From: Ephemerocybe angulata
Lineage: Eukaryota; Basidiomycota; Agaricomycetes; Agaricales; Psathyrellaceae
NCBI GenBank assembly: GCA_013368325.1
Contig: JAACJK010000173.1
Span: 124,001-188,000 of the forward strand
Direction of reading: 5' to 3'
Length of the DNA: 64,000 bases
Numbering within the stretch: the first letter of the stretch is position 1; each line of letters starts with the position of its first letter. This document shows, one piece after another, positions 1-10,840 of this stretch. Both the position numbers and the translations under genes were made by a program. Below the pieces are notes generated by a model that was not told where the DNA came from, did not search any database, and saw only the letters and a list, made by a program, of their open reading frames with translations.

Positions 1-1
1 C

Positions 2-1127
2 GACCGTGACCTCAAGTACTACGTGTCCGCTAGCCAAAATCATCCTGTTGACCTCGCCACCCTCATCCAGTCAAATCACGATGACCCCCTTTTCGAGGTA
101 TTGATTATCTCCCATTGAATTGATTCCGACCTCTGACTCTAGCTTAGAACTTCCTCCCGAAGCTCCAGGATCATATTCTCGGTCGCTGCATTGGCCGGGA
201 TTTTGATGGAGACAACCACGACGATTTCACCGATGAAGAGAGAAACACCGTCCGCATTCAAGGAGGCCGGATTTACGAAGTGAAGACCTGCCAAGTAAAC
301 TACACGACCTACGATAACAGACGCGACTACGACGTCATTAACCCAAAAACTCATCCCGACATTATGGTACTTTCGCAAGAGGACAATAAGGAGACGAGCC
401 CCTTCTGGTATGCAAGAGTAATCAAGGTATACCATGCAAAGGTGACGTGCACGCACCGAGAATCTCGTCTTCGTGGTGCCGAGAGAATGCAGTTCTTGCT
501 CGTTCGGTGGATGGGGGATGAACCGGACTATGCGTTTGGATTTCGACGTGCCCGGCTTCCAAAGGTTGGATTTGTCGAGCATCTGGGTTTTGCGTTCGGG
601 TTTCTAGACCCAGCACAAATTGTGCGGGGTTGCCATCTTATCCCAGCGTTTGATGCAGGGCTCACGCTCGAACTTCTACCGTGTTGGGATACGGTGGCGC
701 GCCAACACGGGCCTCGGAATGCGGATTATACGAACTACTACGTCAATATGTGAGTAACGCTTTTGGTGTCTGAATCCCATTCTGACTTTTAACCAGCTTT
801 GTTGACCGTGACACGGTCATGCGTCATTATGGCGGCGGGATTGGCCATTATAACCAAACGGGCAAGGCACCAGACGAAGATCCATCTGGGCTTGCCGCTG
901 AAGAGGATCCACCAGCGCAAGCCGACCCAATGGAGGAAGACGACCCTCAACCTGTGCTCAGAAGGATACCCATGTTGCCAGGAACAGGGCCGTTGCTTGA
1001 AGAGGACGATAACGAGAGCGCATCTGATACCGAGAGCAGTGATGATGGTAGAGAGTCCGATGCAGACGACGACGACGATGAACGGGGCTCAGATGAGGAT
1101 ATTGAAGATTTGTATCAGTCCGACTAG
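2..1127 (+). CDS. C-terminal part of a Plavaka/CACTA-type transposase-like protein (5' end outside window)
   Basis: Three exons read as one frame: 2-97, 148-749 and 797-1127, with GT-AG introns 98-147 and 750-796; the stop is TAG at 1125-1127. The translated part is about 343 residues. The blocks 'FTDEERNTVRI', 'NYTTYD', 'FWYARVIKVYHA', 'FLLVRWMG' and 'GFLDPAQIVRGCHLIPAF' recur in the C-terminal region of large agaricomycete transposase-like proteins, which I associate with the Plavaka (CACTA-related) group. The last 80 residues are strongly acidic (Asp/Glu/Ser runs). The catalytic core would lie upstream of the window, so activity cannot be judged. The family link is from memory and moderately sure; the exon structure follows from frame continuity. 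Confidence 0.65.
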
Positions 1128-1258
1128 TATACCATAAAATATTTCTTTTCCTGCAAAATAGAAAGTGGTCAGAGCCGGACTTGAACCGAAGTCCTCCTCC
1201 AGCCCATGCAGAAAATCATTCACCTCCTCGAAACTCGTCTTTAAGGTTGACCACCATC

Positions 1259-1741
1259 ATGGATCCTTCCACCCCAATTAAAAGCAAACCAAAAACAGAT
1301 ACCATTCCATCCACGCCAGAGCTCGAAGAACACCAGCCATACCAGACATCCGGGCCATGGGATTCTCCGTCTCCTAAAACGGCAGCATGGAAGCAGAAGA
1401 AGCGCATTCACGATTTGCGAGGCTTGAGGCAGCGAGCCCGAGCACGTATGTCCCTTATGGTCTTCGAATTATTATATTCTGACAAAACCACAGGTCGGGC
1501 GGAGGACACAGTTCCAACAAGTGACGCCGAAGAAGAGGAACTCCCCCTTCCACCACTGATCGGAAAGCCATTTTCGCCGAAGGATCAAGCACCTCCGGAA
1601 CCCGATGCTACGACCATGGCGTATATAGAAAGTCTGCGCCGCCGCTGCAAGGCTTTAGAGGAGCTTCTGGAGGTTAATAACATCCTTGTCCCTGCTGATA
1701 CCCCTGCAGTAGAGTATGTTAGGCTGCCCGTTACCCATTGA
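1259..1741 (+). CDS. Small hypothetical protein downstream of the transposase-like gene
   Basis: I do not recognise this protein. The frame is open from 1181, but the ATG at 1259 (MDPSTPIKSKPK) is the more natural start because the upstream part is low-complexity. A likely 48-nt intron at 1446-1493 (GTATGT...CACAG) is a multiple of three, so the frame is open with or without it. The spliced product is about 144 residues, Pro/Glu-rich, with a basic stretch (KQKKRIHDLRGLRQRARAR) and a C-terminal heptad-like segment (YIESLRRRCKALEELLEV) that could form a short coiled coil. It lies about 130 bp after the transposase-like gene on the same strand and may belong to the same element. Confidence 0.45.
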   Translation: MDPSTPIKSKPKTDTIPSTPELEEHQPYQTSGPWDSPSPKTAAWKQKKRIHDLRGLRQRARARMSLMVFELLYSDKTTGRAEDTVPTSDAEEEELPLPPLIGKPFSPKDQAPPEPDATTMAYIESLRRRCKALEELLEVNNILVPADTPAVEYVRLPVTH

Positions 1742-2400
1742 TGTACTCGCATTGTCTTATAATATGGCCTCATTGTTTTATTGAAGCATATCCTCATGTG
1801 AATGGTTAAAATTATTATAAGTATACTATGAACACCCCCATGCCTTATACCCATCTCACATTACCATACAATCCTATATAATCCTTCGCAGCATATTGCC
1901 ATCATTCACGACACGCGTAAGGTCAAATCAGATCTGCCCCCATTCACTGATGGTTTCACCCTTTGACCATTCCTTTTTGTCCACATATCCCTGCGCCCCA
2001 TACACTCAGCTGTCCCCAGAACTCAATCCCAACCGTACGCACCACGCGCTGAAGAAAGGTGAGCTCGCGACATCCACACCAAGCGAGCCAGAGTACCTGA
2101 TTTCAGTGATCGACATCCCAACCCCATAGACTATCCACCTCTTCGTCGCCGCTCACAGTGAGCTCGACCCGAGGCTACCGAAGGTTCACAATCAGCCAGT
2201 ACGTCGAGGCATGTATGGCGACGAAATAGACTCACCGACATCCGACCACAGTGCGCTCGATATTCCGTCTGGACTCTTCGCGGATACTGGACGAGCATGG
2301 CAGCATGACGGGCTCTGGTTTGTGAGCACCCTGAATGTCAGTACAAAGTCAATGCAGAATGGCAGCGGCACTCACCGGACATATTCTTCACGGTTACAGG
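1742..2400. other. No clear gene
   Basis: AT-rich tail after the preceding gene, then sequence with short open frames only. From about 2160 the minus strand shows a splice-acceptor-like sequence before a Ser-rich frame like those in the locus to the right, so the left end may be a decayed extension of that locus. Confidence 0.4.
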
Positions 2401-3139
2401 CACTTCTGCGAATGTGCGGGTCAGAGGGCATTAACGAACGACCCCAGCGGCGACGAAGGGTCGTATTGTCGAGGCCGAGAGCGCGTGAACAGCACGATGG
2501 GCCCGGGTCTGAGCCCGCGGAATGTCAGTAAGTCAATGAAGAGACAGAGACGAAACTCACCAGCGTGGGGATTATTCTTCGCGGTGAAGCTTGGTTCTCT
2601 TGCTGGCGTACGCCTGAAGGCGTGCGAGTCAGAGCTGCGACGCCGAGAAGAATACATTGCTTACCTCGGGTGTGTCTGCCCAACAGCGAGCTCGACCCTA
2701 AGCCCAACCACAAAGGCAAGTCAGAATGGTGAATAGAGGAGGCGTGAGCTGACCTGTGCTGGTGTGGTTGGGTTGTTCGTGGTATCAGTCTGCGAGCTCG
2801 TCAGCGTTGGGGCTTGCGACACGTCGAACGAGGTACTCACGATGTGATGCGAGACTCTGAATCCTTTTCTCTGTGAGCACAGCGGTCAGACTTGACAGCA
2901 GCGACGACGAGCTCGCGCCTAAGCACAACGACGAAAATACAGTCAGTCAGCCGATACAAACAACTAGCTAGGCCCAACTCACCGTGTGGTCCGACGGCGA
3001 CGGCGACGAGCATATGTGAAGGAGAGGGGATAAGCCCGGGCCCGCCCGTTTCCTCTTCTGCCTGAGCTTGTCCATCCATGCTCTGGCGTTGACTGACCTC
3101 ACTTCCGAGCCAATCTAGCGAGTTCAATGAACTGAACAC
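2400..3139 (-). other. Possible minus-strand multi-exon gene with repeated Ser/Leu-rich exons
   Basis: On the minus strand a TATA-like stretch (near 3170) precedes an ATG at 3139 (MFSSLNSLDWLGSE). Frame-compatible exons follow, separated by GTGAGT/GTAAGC...CTTAG introns. Two of them start with near-identical Ser-Ser-Ser-Leu-Leu sequences (about 2920 and 2697), as if one exon had been duplicated. The frame is lost near 2430. I could not assign a function. It may be a decayed gene or chance splice signals in duplicated sequence, so the interval is a suggestion, not a model. Confidence 0.25.
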
Positions 3140-3942
3140 ATGTCCTGAGCAAGGTAATACCCCATTTTATAGAACTCCAATCATCCATTTTCATGACCCC
3201 CCAGGGGCCAGGGTCGGCTTTTCCCATGCTTCGAAGGGAACAGATACGGAGAGTAATCGAAGTGGCGTCGCCCATTCGATTCAGTTTTGAGCAAATCAAA
3301 GATCTCGGCACGGGGATAAACCACCTGAGACACAGCGGAAATTGAATATAGCGCTCACCAAGCGCCCATGCGGCGTACAGTGCGTCCGCATTCGCGTGCA
3401 CTAGAGATTTGGCAACTGATCGAAACTCAGTCCCAAATCTACCCGCTCTGTTCTTTGGCCAGCGCATTGCGCTTCCCTCTTCTCAGTCTCCCCGTCGTAA
3501 CGAGGATGGCGCGAATGGGAAGGTCTCTGAAATGCCAGCTGTGAGGGCGAGAGCGGAAGTGTTGTCATTCATGTCAGATGCGACGATCGAGGTCACTGGG
3601 CTTCGATGATGATGTGTTTCGATAATATATCCGGAATATCTCATGCGAACTCATCTACCTTTGCGAAAGTAGCTTTCGGAGCTCATAGGCGCAGCGTCTG
3701 TGTGGAATGGGTCATCCGGCGTCGCATGCACCGTGACAGTGGTGTTTCCTTGTCCTTTTGCACCATATAATTCATGAAGTTCCACAACGAAGACTACAAC
3801 GAACACTGAAGCACAGAAGGGGAGCGAGATGCTGATATACAAATGGAAAACAGAAAAAATAAAGACGACTACACAGCCGATGAATAGGGGGACGGGTCAC
3901 GGAATAAATACATGAAGAAAAGAGAATCATCTCGTAACAATC
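3140..3942. other. Spacer left of DUF6533 copy 1
   Basis: No convincing gene. A block near 3060-3100 matches 11,790-11,825 in unit 2, and 3630-3690 matches 11,835-11,900, so about 530 bp (3100-3630) looks inserted in unit 1 or deleted from unit 2. The minus-strand open frame covering 3099-3467 has no recognisable domain. Confidence 0.4.
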
Positions 3943-5918
3943 CTAATCACCTGCAGACTGTGAGGTTCTGGCTCGCAATTCCCCATTCTCCTCAGCGCCA
4001 GGAATTGCCCCTACTTCTGTCTCCTCACCGTGCCTCGCCGTGCCACCTTTAGCATCCCCCTGGCGTCCGAGACCCGCGTAGCGCCGCACCGGCCGCAGTG
4101 GGATACCAGTAGGTTTGTCGTTGTCGTTGTTCTCGGAGTTATCTGCTGGAACGGGAGGTCCGAAGAGGAGTGATGAGACGGATTTTTGGATGCCGGGATC
4201 CCCGGTCTTTCGCATGTTTAGGAGGAGGCGGCATGCCAGAATAGGTATCACCGTATACTGAGGACTAATTGATATTGGAAGACTGAATATGTCGGAGTGA
4301 ATCTTTGGAGACAGCACCTACTCGTTTGCAATACTACCGCATTGATTTGAAGATTAAATGCTTGGACAGACTGAGAATATTGTGGCACTTACGTATCCGT
4401 AATGTTATAGAATCCAAGAAACTGGGTGGTACTGGGTAAGCCATGCGACTTTCCTGCAGGGCTGGAGCCCGTACCTTAAAAAAACTGCCAGTCACAGCAG
4501 AAAAGAGGCGTAATGCTGAGATCACCATCAACAAACCGGGCAAAAATATGGCACATCGGAACATACCGACAAGTGAAACGATCTGCACACCGCTATCTCG
4601 ATGAAGAACATGCAATAGTGTGCCTGTTGTGTTCCTGTAACGAACAAGGAACACCGATAGCATCAGGATAGCCATGGCTATTTTTTGGTCAAAAAGAACA
4701 TGTTTGATATCGGCGACCAGGATGGTGGTACTTACATGTAGCCTTTGCCAAACTGATGTATCCCGCAATTACCGCCATCTTAATAGCATCGGATGACCGG
4801 TTCCCCCACCAGGTGTGTGTGTGTGTGTAACACCCATACCCCAGTTCTTGATCCAGTTCGGAATGTAGTAGTCCTGGTATTTAAATTCAGTGAGTCGTAA
4901 GTACCCTGTCAGTGGGGGGTCGTACCGCGTGACGCTTCGGAGTCCACCCGGCCTGCCAAAATAATCACTGTAATGGTCAGACCCTGATTCCCCTAGTTAG
5001 CAGTACCCATCTTGCTGGAGTGAATCTCACCGTATATATCAAGATGCACAGTGCAAGGTATCTTCTCCGTGCCCCAAGCAAAGCATGGAGGCAAAGCAGG
5101 ATGACGACTGGGACCACACTGTGAGTCTCACGTGTTTAACAACACTATCCATCTATACACTAACCTTCTGCTCCATAAATATTAACTTGTCCTATCGCTG
5201 AGGTTGCGGCGGTGTGGATCAGGGTCATATTTGCAGTGAGGAAGGCTTCAGGCACCGGCCTTACCTAATACGTTAGCGATGTACAGTCCCCGACAGACCT
5301 GAGGAGTAGCCTGGCATGAGCACTGAGAAAGGGTGGCCCACAAGCGATGCGGGATACCTTGGGGGTCAAGTACATATGAATCCTAGATTCCACTGAACCC
5401 ATATGAGATGACACAGCGGAAGAAGGTATGACAGCCAACGCACGAAATACTGTCACTATAATGTCGCAAATAGGGATGTATCGAAGCAGGAGGAAAAGTA
5501 TTTTTCCTGTTCGCCATTTCTGGGGCCAGATGGTGGATACCTAAAAAAAGTGTACAAGTCGTTCGCTTTTCAGCGATAAAAGGTCAAGAAGGAGGCCCTC
5601 CACTTACTTCCTCTGCAAGTGTTGTGAGATAGTGGTAGAGCTAGGGCCGATTGAGAAAATATTAGACCGCAAAACCACGAAATGGTCGAGCGCATGCCAA
5701 AGGATTACTTACATAAAAAGTCCAAAAGCCAACTTAGAAAATGTATGTGAAAAGAGCAATCATATAGCTCAATGTAATGGCTTACGCGAAATATGCTTTA
5801 GTTTGCGGCCACTAGATTAGCGCAATCTTTGTAAATGAATGATGGCACCCACATCCTGCGTGAGCCATAAAGGATCTAGATCTGTCAGTTCCACTATTTC
5901 CTCTGGCAATAGGCTCAT
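3943..5918 (-). pseudogene. DUF6533 family membrane protein, copy 1 (disrupted)
   Basis: Minus-strand gene with about ten short exons. It starts at an ATG (5918, MSLLPEE) and stops at 3943-3945. Recognisable parts are the N-terminal DUF6533 signature ('LYHYLTTLAEE', then 'VSTIWPQKWRTGKILFLL'), a hydrophobic exon (5050-5100), an 'RYRNTTGTL' exon (about 4640) and a C-terminal exon with 'ILACRLLLNMRK' before a hydrophilic tail. DUF6533 proteins are multi-pass fungal membrane proteins of unknown function. In exon 2 (about 5797-5820) copy 1 carries two extra bases relative to copy 2, which puts a TAA in the frame that copy 2 keeps open, so this copy is probably dead. Exon borders in the middle are not fully resolved. 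Confidence 0.7.
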
Positions 5919-6951
5919 GACGGTTTGTGCTCTGAATGTTGAGATGGGCTGGCCGAACTATTCTCAACTCAATGTCCTATTATACAGGTTGCGGGCGCCG
6001 AAGCCCTCACATTCGAAGCTCGACGCAACAGTGCTTAGGAGTGGGAACATCACGGTTCCTGATAGATCTTATGCTCCCTTCACTCTTCTATGCATCTACT
6101 CAGTTGAATTTACACATTGGAGAACCAATGCCTCAGTCCCATTTAGTTCGAAATGCTACTCGTTATTCTCCCGTGAGAAAAGTGTGTTGAACCTTAACTG
6201 GCTACCTCGGACATGGCCTCAACAATTGAAATGGTAAAACTTCCCCAGGAGAAGATAGCAGTCTGCAGTAAGATATCATACACATAGGGTGTTCGTTGGA
6301 TCTCGTCCGTATTTAGTGTCCCTCCTGAGCGTCTCCGCCCTACTGCAAGCTGTTGAACAAGTGAGGTCCATTTGGCTCGCTATACCTGGTGAGGCTGAGT
6401 TTGAGATAACATTCTATTACCCCAGGGGCACGTTTGGGCTCAGTAATCGTCCGAGTGGATGATGAAAAATGTGAAAACTGTGATCTTCAAGGAAGATTTC
6501 TTGTCCTCCAACTATAGACTCGGGTATCAATCACTAGATGCTCGATAAATATAGAGCTTGAGAACACAACAGGGGACTTAGCTCAACACACCACGTCAAA
6601 CATGCTTTCTAGATTCCAAGCCCAAGTAAGCTTCACATCTCCCAGCGCGGGGAAGACTTAGTCCGTGATAATCAGTGCCATGATGGGCTCCCAGTCATGA
6701 ATCGTGGGGAAGTCGATGCCTCGGAGAAGAGCTATCAAGACGTAGGCACCTTTGCGGAGAGGCTGTAGTACTCCACATAGCCACCAGCCATCGTGGAGTA
6801 CCCGCAGCATGGGCGCCCCAGATTATGATACTTGGGACTGAAACTGCGCCAAAGGAGTGCATCATCCCCATGTACTTTCCTTGGGGGCTGGGGGGGTGGG
6901 TGTAATCGCACTCCTGTAGGTCGTAGTGATCGTCGGATGTTAGGAAAGGGG
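5919..6951. other. Duplicated spacer upstream of DUF6533 copy 1
   Basis: Homologous to 14,049-15,250, and in part to 21,100-21,780. Short minus-strand frames with hydrophobic stretches are kept between copies (for example near 6640-6860), so it may be the wreck of another membrane-protein gene, but I cannot name one or build a continuous model. Confidence 0.4.
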
Positions 6952-7404
6952 TGTGAGGAGGGTAGTGTGACTACCCTCCGATGCCATCAGCAAGAGTGCG
7001 TGCCAAGTTCCAACCGCCGTAGGCCCGAGTAGGCAAGGGCCGTCACGATTAGGCGCCCAACGCTCCACCTCGCAGGTGGTTGATCCCGACCTCTCTGTTC
7101 CGCCTTCAAGTTCATTTTCAAGCTCACCACGCGAGTCGTCGAGACCCCTCGTACCGTTTCCTTCCGTATTTCCTCCCCCGCTTTTCGTATAAAAGACTTG
7201 CCTGTTTTGTAGTCGCTCTGTGTGTTCGTACCCCTGTTGCGTTCGGGTTTCGTTCGGTTTCTCTCTCTCTCGTCGTTCTCTCTCACTCTCATGTATCATC
7301 GAATTATCAATCTATTGTTTTCTGTTCACGTGCCTACGTGAGTCCTCGCCCAGCCATCGTTCCGTCGCTCCCTCTGCACTCGCGCCACCCGAGTGCACTA
7401 CACT
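6952..7404 (+). mobile_element. Solo LTR of a retrotransposon
   Basis: The unit 2 sequence runs from the equivalent of 6941-6951 directly into that of 7405-7430, so 453 bp are extra here. The insert begins TGTGAGGAGG and ends ...GTGCACTACACT, is bordered on both sides by GGGG (4-5 bp target duplication), and has a TATAAAAG box near 7188 followed by a pyrimidine-rich stretch, as in an LTR promoter/R region. No internal retrotransposon sequence is present, which fits a solo LTR left by recombination. Which family it belongs to is unknown; it does not resemble the copia LTR at 36,233. Confidence 0.7.
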
Positions 7405-8213
7405 GGGGGCGTGCTTCCTGATTTTTTGTACCACGAACCTTGTAACACTGACACTATGGATATACTGAAGAGCAGAAGGAGGTTAAGATGGCATTCCAGT
7501 GCAAACAAAAATCCATAAATAGGGACGAGAGTATGTGAAGCAACAGTTCACGACTGCGTACGCACATAACAGCGAGAACTACAAAAGAACGAAACTCAGC
7601 AAGCGAGCGATAGTCCGATCCAGAAACAATCCTGGGCCGTGCCTAGAAGATTCGACATCCTCAAAGGGAACGAAACACGATCAAAAGCAAAGATAAACTC
7701 CCAAGACGTAAGGCGAGACGTAACAGAGAAAGTCCCACCCAGAGCCGACGCTGAGTCTGGAAGCTAGAGTAGTCAGACACGAAGCGATATAGTACCATGA
7801 TGACAGCGAGAACGATCCCAGAACAGGAAGCACAGAAGCACGAAGTAAGCAGCAGCGCGCGCCAAAGCGTAGCAATATCAGTGACAGTGGAACGAGGCCA
7901 CGAGCACGAAAACGCGAACGAAAATACTCCAGCGCCACTAACCCAACGTCCACCCAACACCACACCTCTCCATCCACTCCATGCCTCCCTCAAGTTTCAC
8001 CGCGCCGTGCACACTCGAGCACCCATCCCTCCAACGACGTGTACTACGAAGGAAAGTCGAAACTGAGCATGCAGCCAGAGCCGTATCAGATAACGACGAG
8101 ACCAATCCAGACGAGAGTAGAACGAGGACGATAACAACGCGAAGGCGCCCGAAAAGCCAAAGATGGTCGAGTAGAGCGAGGAATTGCCGTAGCCTGGAGG
8201 AGAGAGCCCGAGG
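7405..8213. other. 3' flank of homeodomain-like copy A
   Basis: Conserved with 16,730-17,545 downstream of copy B, including a block near 7990-8110 that also matches 17,290-17,380. Open frames exist on both strands but none is kept intact between the two copies, so I read this as 3' UTR and spacer. Confidence 0.5.
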
Positions 8214-9790
8214 CTAACCGTCCACCGTCGCAGAGTCGTTAACCTTAGCGGCAGGAGCAGCAGTCGCACGAGCAGTATCACCATCTGGAGCATTCACGTC
8301 CGTATCGCCAAGTTCTGAGCCCAAGGATACAGATCCACCTACAAACCCAAACTGAAACCCGCAAGCGTCAAGCCCAAAGATATACGGCACAGCCGAGAGC
8401 GAGATATCGACGCGCTCGAACGTGATGCCTTCATATAGCGCGTGTTCCAGGGCAGCAGCTGTTGGAAGGGGGTCGTCGATTTCGATGTCGGCTGGGGCTC
8501 GAGATCTGGCAGGCGACAGAGGCGGAGCGGGCAGAGAGCGAGAGGCAGTTCGAGGAGCAGCAGCAGGAGGACGTGTGGTTTTGGAACGCTTGCGAGAGGG
8601 TTTGGAGGACTGGGGAACGAGGATCATGGTCTTGACGGGTCGATGGGCGGGCTTCTTCGCTTGCTTTGCAGGGGGTTTGGGCCCTACCGTGACGGAAGGA
8701 AGAGAAGAACACGAGCAGGAGCCATTAGGAACTCGCAGCGGAATAGAGTCTATCATGGGATGAGACGATACCTTTCGTTTTGGGCACCCACACGCGCAGA
8801 ACGTTCTCGATTTGCGAGGTGCGTCTCTCGGTGAGCGGTTGGACCGGAGAGCTTTCGCTTGTAAGAGTGGATATACCTTCGCCGAGAGGGGCCGGCTTGG
8901 TCGAATCATAAGGTGGAACGGGGTCCAAGGCTAGAGTATACAGCCGCTGCGAGGCTCTTGTGAGCCGGGGCAGGTCTATAGGGGGCGATGCATGCGGGGA
9001 CGGCGCCGAGCGTGGAGGAGGGCTTGTGTATGGAGAGGAGGGAGGGAGGAAACACTGCGAGAAAGTCAGCGGGGAAGATGAACCAATTGGAGACGAAGGA
9101 AGGGTCGGAGGAGGGTGAGGGGTGGTGGAGGGTGAGGGGATGTCTGGAGAGCGATGAGCGTGAGTAGGAGCGCGTACGGGCGACGTACCTGCTGCATCGT
9201 CCCCGCTGGTTTCCATCGCCTCGTCTACTGCCATCAGTACCTGCGCAGGCGGCAACGACATGGGTACTGGCGCCGTCTGAGGAGGCATAGTGACATTTGC
9301 TGTGTCGTTCTTGCCTTGAAATCGATGAGACTGTATCAAACCGCGCAGATACGCTCGTACCTTTTTCGTCGTCGTCCTCCTCCTCTCCCTTCCTCATCCC
9401 CACGTCCTCCACCACCTCCTTTTTAGCCCGCACCCTCCCCCTCTTATCCTTCTCCTTCCTCTCCACCTCCGCCTCAACATCCCCGACCTCCATCTCATAA
9501 CTCCCCTCCGGAATCTCTATCCCCATCTTCTTCGCCCGTGCACGACAGCGGTACCACCACTTATGCACCTTCTCTACGTCGAGGCCGCGCGCAGCGGCCC
9601 ACGCAGCTCGAGAGGCGGGGGACGGGATGCGGCGGTCGAGCTCCCAGATGGCGGTGAGGCGCGCAAAGTGGGCGGCAGTGGGTGCTGCTGTGCGGGTCGT
9701 CGTCGGTGGCTTGGGGATCGCCGATGTGGTTGGAGTGCGTTTGCGTTTCTTGGAGGGGGCTGCTGGGGCGGAGGTGGGAGGGTGGGCCAT
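8214..9790 (-). CDS. Homeodomain-like protein, copy A
   Basis: Four exons on the minus strand: 9790-9361, 9314-9189, 9143-8772 and 8683-8214. All introns are phase 1 with GT-AG ends, giving 465 residues. A basic N-terminus (KKRKR) is followed by a helix-turn-helix region at about residues 37-90. Its third helix reads 'VEKVHKWWYRCRARAKK', which resembles homeodomain helix 3, but Arg occupies the position of the normally invariant Asn51. A Pro/Ser-rich middle follows, then an 'RVWVPK' motif, a basic 'PSRKRSKTTR' stretch that could act as a nuclear signal, and a C-terminal block 'ALYEGITFERVDISLSAVP' shared with copy B. A nuclear DNA-binding regulator is the likely role; the target is unknown. 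A small transposon sits about 105 bp upstream of the ATG. Confidence 0.75.
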
Positions 9791-9894
9791 CGTGCAAGAA
9801 GAAGATGGAGGAAGGGAGGAAGGCACGTCGGATTGGGGCGCTCGAAGGTGATGCCAAACAACGACCAAAGCGAGTACCCGCGCAGTGGCGCGCC

Positions 9895-10544
9895 TAGTGT
9901 TGCGGGAATTTGATGGGTCAAATTCGCATGGGCTAATTCGCAGGGCTAATTCGCGGCTGATTAGCCCGGCGAGTTTGAAGGGGGATTTGGGAGGGCGAAT
10001 TTGGGCGAATTTGCCAAAATTTGTCGTAATTTGTCGGGATGACTAGTAGCTCAATTTCGCGTAGTATTTTGGTTGTCCTTCCCTATCCTCTGCTATTCAA
10101 GAAGCAATATCATGCCAGAACTCAAAACCACAGAATCTAAGCTCGCCCATCTTATATAAATGCTACCTACAGCGATCTCCGGAAGGTATATCCTGAAGTT
10201 CCTGCCGATGCGCCACTACAAGTTCTCTGAGCACAAAGAAAAGTGTGGGAGGAGTGGCGGATGCATCGATGAAGATGAGGAATGGGCTACATTCAACGCT
10301 TGAAGCCTGGGGATGAGGTCCTGGTTGCCAAGACTCGATGGACGTTGTAGATAGGGCTAATTTGCAGCGAATCTGGGCTAATTTGCGCTAATTTGCTCTG
10401 TTTGTACGCCAAATAAAGCTCAATATTTGTTACACCCGTTTCGGCGAATTTGCGCGAATTTGCAGGGCGAATTTGAACCCCCTCCGCTGATCCCCGCAAA
10501 TTAGCAGGGCGATTTTGATTTGGGGTCAAATTCCCGCAACACTA
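9895..10544. mobile_element. 650-bp non-autonomous DNA transposon (hAT-like MITE)
   Basis: The two ends are inverted repeats starting TAGTGTTGCGGGAATTTGA, flanked by an exact 8-bp target duplication GGCGCGCC (9887-9894 and 10545-10552). Inside each end are many short repeats of GCTAATTTGC/GAATTTGC type, probably transposase-binding sites. There is no coding capacity. The 8-bp duplication fits the hAT group, although other superfamilies also make 8 bp. It lies in the upstream region of homeodomain-like copy A; copy B has uninterrupted, related sequence there. Confidence 0.85.
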
Positions 10545-10552
10545 GGCGCGCC

Positions 10553-10840
10553 GCGCCCGCCTATTAGACAGGCGCCCGACACGCGTCCGACTCCGACCGT
10601 TTGCTCTTCTGCATTTCACCTGGCTTGGCAAGGAGGTACAAATGGAGGATGCACAGACCGTGGTGAGCGGTAATCGCGCACTTTCTCGCTGATTCGTCAG
10701 GTGGTCATGGTACATCGCGTAAGACAAGCGCACCCCGACGCCGAGTCCGAGTCCGACCCGCTTGCTCTCCCCTAAGGCTTGATTTCTTTTCATCTGTCTC
10801 GGCAGGTGGAAGGAACCGCATGGGAGGCAGTACATGCTCA
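10553..10840. repeat. Tandem spacer repeat
   Basis: A block of about 140 bp occurs twice in a row (about 10,565-10,700 and 10,715-10,840). Each starts with an alternating GACGCG/CCGACTCCGACC stretch and continues into a GCTTGAT..TTTCA(C/T)CTGTCT-like run. Related single copies lie at 11,670-11,790 and 20,955-21,090, always at the border of a duplication unit. Confidence 0.6.

Larger units (their letters stand above)
3600..9894. repeat. Segmental duplication unit 1 (DUF6533 gene, spacer, homeodomain-like gene)
   Basis: This segment is colinear with about 11,840-20,960. Matching landmarks are the DUF6533 last exon (3943 and 12090), a spacer block (6189-6336 and 14329-14476, identical by eye), the run near 6640-6890 and 14850-15150, and the homeodomain-like gene with both flanks (7500-9890 and 16730-20930). 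Most of the pair looks 80-90% identical by eye. Unit 1 has a solo LTR that unit 2 lacks; unit 2 has extra insertions at about 15.25-16.7 kb and 18.1-19.5 kb. The order and orientation are the same, so this is a direct tandem duplication. Confidence 0.85.

Noticed and set aside
1163..1190. tRNA T-arm-like sequence on the minus strand
   Set aside because: Only a TTCAAGT loop with a weak stem is present; there is no matching acceptor, anticodon arm or D arm at the right distance.
7080..7468. Plus-strand frames inside and beside the solo LTR
   Set aside because: They are Ser/Arg low-complexity and fall in LTR leader sequence absent from the sister unit.
9563..9913. Plus-strand open frames over the homeodomain-like genes (also 8422-8834 and 20,640-20,934)
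   Set aside because: They are antisense shadows of the GC-rich exons; they have no start context or domain and are not conserved between copies.
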